Shown here piece by piece: positions 59,562 through 64,000 of a DNA stretch of 64,000 nt (the stretch's first letter is position 1; every line of letters starts with the position of its first letter). The stretch covers positions 62,001 to 126,000 of the forward strand of contig JAIBCL010000011.1 in NCBI GenBank assembly GCA_019694165.1, in the 5' to 3' direction. The notes below the pieces were generated by a model that worked only from the letters and a program-made list of their open reading frames with translations, was not told the DNA's origin and made no database searches. Both the position numbers and the translations under genes were made by a program. Source of the DNA: Verrucomicrobiaceae bacterium (lineage in GTDB: Bacteria > Verrucomicrobiota > Verrucomicrobiia > Verrucomicrobiales > Verrucomicrobiaceae).

Positions 59562-61079
59562 ATGAGATTCACCCGCCTTCTTTTCATCGTCGCAATCTTC
59601 GTTTCACCAGCCACGGCGCAGCAGCCGGTGAAAAGCAACATCAAGGCCGGCTTCGCGGAGCGGGACATCACGCCCGACATCGGAATGGAGCAGCCGGGCG
59701 GCTACGGAAAGAGCTATCACCGGACGTTTCACGACAATTGCAAGGTGCGTGTGGCTGTCTTCGACGACGGCAAAAAGAAGATCGCCCTCGTCGGGCTCGA
59801 CACGCTGGTGGTGCCGCGCGCCGTGGTGCTCGCCGCGCGGGAGCGAATCCAGAAGGAGTGCGGCATCGCGCCGGAGGCGGTGCTGGTGGGCGCATCCCAC
59901 TCGCATTCTTCGGGACCGGTGGGCATGGTGCAGCCAGGCGAGTTCGACGGCGCACCGGAGCCGGTGAGGAAGCTTGCATATGAGGAGTCGTCGTGCGCGG
60001 ACGCCGGCTTCCTTCTGCGACTGCAGAACGAGATCGTCACCGGAGTGAAGGCCGCGGACGCCGCGCGCGTACCGGCACAGACGGGCTTCGGGTACGGGCA
60101 CGAGGACAAGGTGGCCTTCAACCGCCGTCTGCGCATGAAGAACGGGCAGAGCTGGAGCCATCCCGGGGCCGGGAATCCGGACATCATCGGTTATGCGGGT
60201 CCCACCGATCCTCAGGTGGGCGTGATCGGCGCGTGGGATATCGAAGGACGGCTGCTCGGCACCGTGGTGAACTACGCCTGCCATGCCACGACGAATCCCG
60301 GCGGCATCTCAGCGAACTGGGTTCACTACCTCGAGCAGACCGTTCAGGGCGCGCTCGACACGAAGGCTCCGGTCGTCTTTCTCCAAGGTGCGTGCGGGGA
60401 TGTCACGCAGGTGGACAACCTGAATCCCGCCCGCCGGCCCGGCCCCGAGGAGTGGGCGAGGCTCGTGGGAGGCCGCGTCGGCGCGGAGACCGTGAAGGTG
60501 CTGTTGAGCATGGCAAAGGGCACCGACGCGCCGCTCGATGTCAGGCAGACCGTTCTCCACATCAAGCGCCGCCCGCCCTCCGCCGCGCATTTGAAAAAGT
60601 CGCGCGAACTCGTCGCAGCCGGCAAGCCCGCCCTGCCGGCCGATCCCACGGAGTACATCTTCGCGAAGGAGATCGTGATGCTGGATTACATGATCTCCGT
60701 CGCGCCGGTGGTGGATGTCGAGGTGCAGGCCGTGCAGATCGGGCCGGTCGTGTGCGTGAGCAATCCGGCGGAGTACTTCGTGCAATACGGTCTCGACATC
60801 AAGAAGGGCAGCCCCTTCCCGTTCACCTTCCCTGTCGAGCTGGCAAACGGCTTTGTCGGCTACGTTCCGACCGAGGAAGCCTTCGGTCCGCAAGGAGGCG
60901 GCTACGAGACGCGCCTCACTGCTTACAGCAATCTCGAGATCACCGGCGGAACCCAGATCGCGAATGCGGGCATCGCACTGGCACGACAGATGAACCCCGC
61001 CCCGGTGCCCGAGCCGCCGAAAGCGCCGCCTTTCACGAAGCCGTGGAGCTACGGCAGTCTGCCGCCGGAGAAGGAATGA
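59562..61079 (+). CDS. Exported neutral-ceramidase-like hydrolase
   Basis: This 505-residue exported protein has a signal peptide (MRFTRLLFIVAIFVSPATA). It resembles the N-terminal catalytic domain of neutral/alkaline non-lysosomal ceramidases. It has KAGFAERDITPDIGMEQPGGY at the N-terminus, ALVGLDTLVVPRAVV, the zinc-ligand block GASHSHSSGP, VVNYACHATT with a second zinc histidine, and FLQGACGDVTQ. Ceramidases cleave the amide bond of ceramides, but many bacterial homologues of this length (without the C-terminal Ig-like domain) have unknown amide or ester substrates. The gene is read in the same direction as the giant gene, 54 bp downstream. Confidence 0.88.
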   Translation: MRFTRLLFIVAIFVSPATAQQPVKSNIKAGFAERDITPDIGMEQPGGYGKSYHRTFHDNCKVRVAVFDDGKKKIALVGLDTLVVPRAVVLAARERIQKECGIAPEAVLVGASHSHSSGPVGMVQPGEFDGAPEPVRKLAYEESSCADAGFLLRLQNEIVTGVKAADAARVPAQTGFGYGHEDKVAFNRRLRMKNGQSWSHPGAGNPDIIGYAGPTDPQVGVIGAWDIEGRLLGTVVNYACHATTNPGGISANWVHYLEQTVQGALDTKAPVVFLQGACGDVTQVDNLNPARRPGPEEWARLVGGRVGAETVKVLLSMAKGTDAPLDVRQTVLHIKRRPPSAAHLKKSRELVAAGKPALPADPTEYIFAKEIVMLDYMISVAPVVDVEVQAVQIGPVVCVSNPAEYFVQYGLDIKKGSPFPFTFPVELANGFVGYVPTEEAFGPQGGGYETRLTAYSNLEITGGTQIANAGIALARQMNPAPVPEPPKAPPFTKPWSYGSLPPEKE

Positions 61080-61122
61080 CAGCGGACTCACGGATGCGGG
61101 CGAGGCCACCGCCGTGCCGGGT

Positions 61123-62124
61123 TCAATTCACCGCCAGATCCAGGATCACCTTCCCGCTCCGTCCGCTTTCCTGCGCGCGGGTTATGGCTTTGGAAAACTC
61201 CTTGAGCGGGACGATTTCATCCACGGCCATGGCCAGTTCGCCATTGCGCATCATCTCGGCCAACGGATGGAGCGCTTCGTACAGTTCCGCACTGCCCGCC
61301 TTCTCCACCCACTTGGTGATCCACAAGCCGCGAAGCTGGAGATTTTTGAAGATGAGAAACTTGTTCGGCACCTTGAGACTCTGACGGCTCATCGCACCGT
61401 AGGTCACCAGCGTGCCCTCGGGCGAAAGCATGTCCATCAGCCGGACGGCCGAGTCACCGCTCACCGCGTTTGCCGCCAGACGAAGCGGCACTTTTTTCAG
61501 CAGGGATTTTGCGGACGCGAGACCTTCGTCATTGTCGAGGAAGACGCTGTCCGCGCCAAGCGCCTTGAGTTCATCGATAAGTTCGGGCCGGCGCACGAAG
61601 TTGATCGTGTGGATGCCCTCTTTTTTCGCGATCTGGATCAAGGCGCGGCCCACGCCTGAGTTCGCGGCGTTCTGCGCGATCACGTCCCCTTTTTCGAGAT
61701 CGACGAATCCTTTGAGAATGCGCCATGCGGTCAGTGGATTGATGCGCAGCATGGATGCCTGCACGCGGTCCAGCCGCCGCGGCAGCTTTGCGAAGTGATG
61801 CTCCGCCGCCGTGAGATGCTGCGCCCAGCACGAATTCCCCTCGATCGGCACCACCAGGTCCCCTTTCTCCAGCGATTCCACGGCCGGCCCCACCTCCTCC
61901 ACCTCACCGCTGCCCTCGTGACCCGGCACAGCCGGCGGATGTGCGGGCCGCCCGTAGGTGCCTTCGATGAAATTGAGATCGGCCGGATTGACCGGCGCAT
62001 AGCGCATCCGCACCCGCACCTCATGAGGGCCGAGAGGCAGCAGCGGACGCGACACCAGCTTGAGCACCTCCAGCGGCTGCCCGGTACGATCAAATTGAAG
62101 ACAAAGCGATTCCATATCCTTCAT
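61123..62124 (-). CDS. MDR-family 2-enoyl thioester reductase-like oxidoreductase
   Basis: This 333-residue medium-chain dehydrogenase/reductase without zinc ligands most resembles mitochondrial trans-2-enoyl-CoA/ACP reductase (MECR/ETR1). It has [18 protein letters not shown], with the tyrosine expected for enoyl reduction, then [12 protein letters not shown] and the NADPH-site block [19 protein letters not shown]. It also has INFVRR and the C-terminal AMDEIVPL-like segment. It probably reduces an enoyl thioester with NADPH in fatty-acid metabolism; a quinone-reductase-like activity is the alternative. The start is ATG 62124 or 62115. It is divergent from thyA across about 130 bp. Confidence 0.85.
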   Translation of the reverse strand: MKDMESLCLQFDRTGQPLEVLKLVSRPLLPLGPHEVRVRMRYAPVNPADLNFIEGTYGRPAHPPAVPGHEGSGEVEEVGPAVESLEKGDLVVPIEGNSCWAQHLTAAEHHFAKLPRRLDRVQASMLRINPLTAWRILKGFVDLEKGDVIAQNAANSGVGRALIQIAKKEGIHTINFVRRPELIDELKALGADSVFLDNDEGLASAKSLLKKVPLRLAANAVSGDSAVRLMDMLSPEGTLVTYGAMSRQSLKVPNKFLIFKNLQLRGLWITKWVEKAGSAELYEALHPLAEMMRNGELAMAVDEIVPLKEFSKAITRAQESGRSGKVILDLAVN

Positions 62125-62220
62125 GCCCGCATCTTCCACGCCGACGGCAGAGAGGAAAATGGAAAGTGCGCCGGTCTGTGGGGAGAGTGACAACAGCATC
62201 CCTCCAGATCAGGCGCGCGA

Positions 62221-62248
62221 TTGCACTGCCGGTCATTCCCGCTACTCT
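62221..62248 (+). promoter_or_regulatory. Sigma-70-like promoter of thyA, predicted leaderless
   Basis: TTGCAC (62221-62226), a 16-bp spacer and TACTCT (62243-62248) end 7 nt before the thyA ATG at 62256. Initiation at the normal distance from the -10 box would fall on or next to the A of the ATG. The same 12-mer CTACTCTCGCGG lies before the GHL10 gene at 30152-30163. Confidence 0.5.
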
Positions 62249-62255
62249 CGCGGCG

Positions 62256-63053
62256 ATGCAGGAGTATCACAGGCTTTTGAAGAAAGTGCTCGAGCACGGC
62301 AGCTACCGGGAGGACCGGACCGGCGTGGGGGCGTATTCTGTTTTCGGCGAGCAGAGCCGCTACGATCTGGGCGCGGGCTTTCCCGTGGTGACCACGAAGA
62401 AGCTGCATCTGCGCTCCATCATCCACGAGCTGCTCTGGTTCATCAAGGGAGACACGAACGTCCGCTACCTCAACGAGCACAAGGTCAGCATCTGGGACGA
62501 GTGGGCCGACGAGCGCGGCGACCTCGGTCCCGTGTACGGCGCTCAGTGGCGGCGCTGGGAGGGAGTGCCCGGCGCGGAACCGTACGACCAGTTGCGCACG
62601 GTGACCGAGGCGATCAAGAAGAACCCCTACAGCCGTCGCCACATCGTCAGCGCCTGGAACGTCGCCCGCATCAGCGAGATGGCCCTGCCTCCCTGCCATG
62701 TGCTGTTTCAGTTTTTCGTGGACCGGGGGAAGCTGAGCTGCCAGCTCTACCAGCGCAGCGCCGATCTCTTCCTCGGCGTGCCTTTCAACATCGCCTCCTA
62801 CGCCCTTCTTGCGATGATGGTGGCGCAGGTCTGCGACCTGGCTCCGGGCGAGTTCATCCACACCTTCGGCGACCTGCACCTCTACTCAAATCACCTCGAT
62901 CAGGCGCGCCTTCAACTCTCCCGCGAGCCGCGCCCGCTTCCGGTCATGAAAATCAACCCCGACCGGAAGGACATCGACGAATTCGTCTTCGGTGATTTCA
63001 CGCTCGAAGGCTACGATGCGTGGCCGACGATCAAGGCGGACATCGCCGTTTGA
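62256..63053 (+). CDS. thyA: Thymidylate synthase
   Basis: The enzyme methylates dUMP to dTMP with 5,10-methylene-tetrahydrofolate, the last step of de novo thymidylate synthesis. The 265-residue protein matches the E. coli length and motifs: [42 protein letters not shown], the catalytic [11 protein letters not shown] (Cys147), and [21 protein letters not shown], plus the C-terminal [13 protein letters not shown]. The ATG at 62256 gives the family start ([15 protein letters not shown]); the open frame back to 62166 overlaps the divergent gene's leader and is not family-like. No dihydrofolate reductase gene is adjacent. Confidence 0.97.
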   Translation: MQEYHRLLKKVLEHGSYREDRTGVGAYSVFGEQSRYDLGAGFPVVTTKKLHLRSIIHELLWFIKGDTNVRYLNEHKVSIWDEWADERGDLGPVYGAQWRRWEGVPGAEPYDQLRTVTEAIKKNPYSRRHIVSAWNVARISEMALPPCHVLFQFFVDRGKLSCQLYQRSADLFLGVPFNIASYALLAMMVAQVCDLAPGEFIHTFGDLHLYSNHLDQARLQLSREPRPLPVMKINPDRKDIDEFVFGDFTLEGYDAWPTIKADIAV

Positions 63054-63068
63054 AGCACAACCGGCCGG

Positions 63069-64000
63069 TCACAGCGCGGCCATGCCGCCTCGCTTGATCC
63101 AGCACTCGAGTGTCTCAAACGAACTGACGGGCATCTCATTGGCGAAGCCGAAGGGCGCGCCATTCACCGTGGAGAGCGCGAGCCTGCCATCCCGAATGTC
63201 GAGCGTAGGGAAGCCGGCCTCATGACGGCGATAGAATCCGGCGTGCGTCTCCAGCACGCTCCACTGGACGGCGTCCGGATACATCGACAGACCGCGGAAG
63301 TAGTGGTGCCCGTTGCGCTCGACATGGCCGATGCCGAGCATGGCCGTCATCGCCAGATCCTGCAGCATCGCCACGGGTCCGACGCCCGCGAGATCTTCCC
63401 CACTGAGGTGGAAGGCGGCGCCGGGGCTCTGCGACTGGCACACATGGAGCAGCGCGGCATTCGCGAGGCCTTTGACGATGCCCTTGCAGTTCTTGTGGCT
63501 AGTGCCGCGGTAGCCGAGCGAGAGGGCACGCGGCAGATCGGCCAGCGAGCCGTCGGATTCGTCGATGATCATGCCGGGGCCGTCGCGCCAGCTTTGCAGC
63601 ACGGGCGCGATGGAGTCATCCAGGGCCTTGGAGCGGTGCATGGGCTGCTCGATGAGGACGAGGTTGTCGAAAAGGGGGCGCAACTCGGGCCGGCCCGCGA
63701 GATCGTCGTAGAATTCGCGAAAGGCACGGAGGTCGTGGAACTGCTCGTTGCCGTCGAGCGTGGCCTTGAATCCCTCCGGGCAGAGCGCAGTGAGCACGGC
63801 GGCGATCTCGCGCAGGCGCGGCGCGTCGATCCCGGGCCGGCCGCAGACTTTGATCTTGAAGAAGCGCAGGCCGTAGGCGCGGATGGAGTCGTCGAGTGCG
63901 TAGGGCAGGCCGTCGTCGAGCCGCTCGGCGGCGGACAGCTCGCTCGCTCGAAGCGGATCACCGAGACCGATCGTGTGTCGCGCGAAGACGGAATCGAGCG
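63069..64000 (-). CDS. Enolase-superfamily enzyme, muconate-lactonizing/mandelate-racemase type (5' end beyond window)
   Basis: The C-terminal ~310 codons are present, and the start lies right of the window. The barrel motifs are complete: FFKIKVCG with the KxK catalytic lysines on strand 2; then the metal ligands Asp in LDGNEQF, Glu in LIEQPM and Asp/Glu in IIDESDG; then a lysine at SHKNCKG on strand 6. This KxK...K arrangement is that of the MLE subgroup (muconate cycloisomerase, dipeptide epimerase, o-succinylbenzoate synthase). Sequence does not decide between racemisation, cycloisomerisation and dehydration. It converges on thyA, with 15 bp between the stop codons and a short CCGGCCGG palindrome in between. 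Confidence 0.85.
   Translation of the reverse strand, partial: LDSVFARHTIGLGDPLRASELSAAERLDDGLPYALDDSIRAYGLRFFKIKVCGRPGIDAPRLREIAAVLTALCPEGFKATLDGNEQFHDLRAFREFYDDLAGRPELRPLFDNLVLIEQPMHRSKALDDSIAPVLQSWRDGPGMIIDESDGSLADLPRALSLGYRGTSHKNCKGIVKGLANAALLHVCQSQSPGAAFHLSGEDLAGVGPVAMLQDLAMTAMLGIGHVERNGHHYFRGLSMYPDAVQWSVLETHAGFYRRHEAGFPTLDIRDGRLALSTVNGAPFGFANEMPVSSFETLECWIKRGGMAAL

Overview
The window comes from a GC-rich bacterium of the PVC superphylum, most likely Verrucomicrobiota. Four things point there: two PVC-type secreted c-type cytochromes (beta-propeller, HEAT repeats and a CxxCH domain), a giant protein of autotransporter-associated beta-strand repeats ending in a PEP-CTERM sorting tag, several very large exported proteins with DxDGDG motifs near the C-terminus, and translation starts that almost all lack a Shine-Dalgarno sequence. 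I saw no rRNA, tRNA, CRISPR array, transposase or phage gene.

Layout. 0-5 kb: an ammonium transporter cut by the left edge, with a near-perfect sigma-54 promoter; a small DMT-family membrane protein; an exported protein of unknown function; and class II fructose-1,6-bisphosphatase (glpX), whose ATG sits directly on the foot of a long hairpin. 4.8-19.7 kb (all minus strand): trmO with a tiny overlapping ORF, an amidohydrolase/beta-lactamase-fold fusion, a PIN toxin-antitoxin pair, a PVC cytochrome, a 7-TM protein next to an AraC-MGMT DNA-repair fusion, a second and larger PVC cytochrome, PhoH, and two small exported proteins of unknown function. 20-29 kb (minus): a 1902-residue exported protein with nine copies of a 'RESPT...SFFDVFTE' module, then three genes of the UDP-2,3-diacetamido-glucuronate type of sugar pathway (WbpD, WbpB and WbpA-like), with an rfbD-like reductase divergent from them.

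30-61 kb is a plus-strand run made up almost wholly of exported proteins: a GHL10 glycoside-hydrolase-like protein, a CocE/NonD serine hydrolase, a 1540-residue multidomain protein (fn3, Calx-beta, DNRLRE), a 6667-residue PATR/PEP-CTERM giant, and a neutral-ceramidase-like enzyme. This looks like a cell-surface or extracellular-matrix and polymer-processing region. The right end has an enoyl-thioester-reductase-like gene divergent from thyA, and an enolase-superfamily gene cut by the right edge.

The most unusual content is: (i) the giant protein, which besides about 20 beta-strand repeats carries a ~515-residue B-C-A super-repeat in three complete copies plus partial ones, and has no autotransporter barrel; (ii) the RESPT repeat protein; (iii) a promoter arrangement before thyA and the GHL10 gene (TTGNNC, 16 bp, TACTCT ending 7-10 nt before ATG) that predicts leaderless or nearly leaderless mRNAs; (iv) the hairpin abutting glpX. 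Start codons were chosen from signal peptides and family N-termini because ribosome binding sites give no help here.
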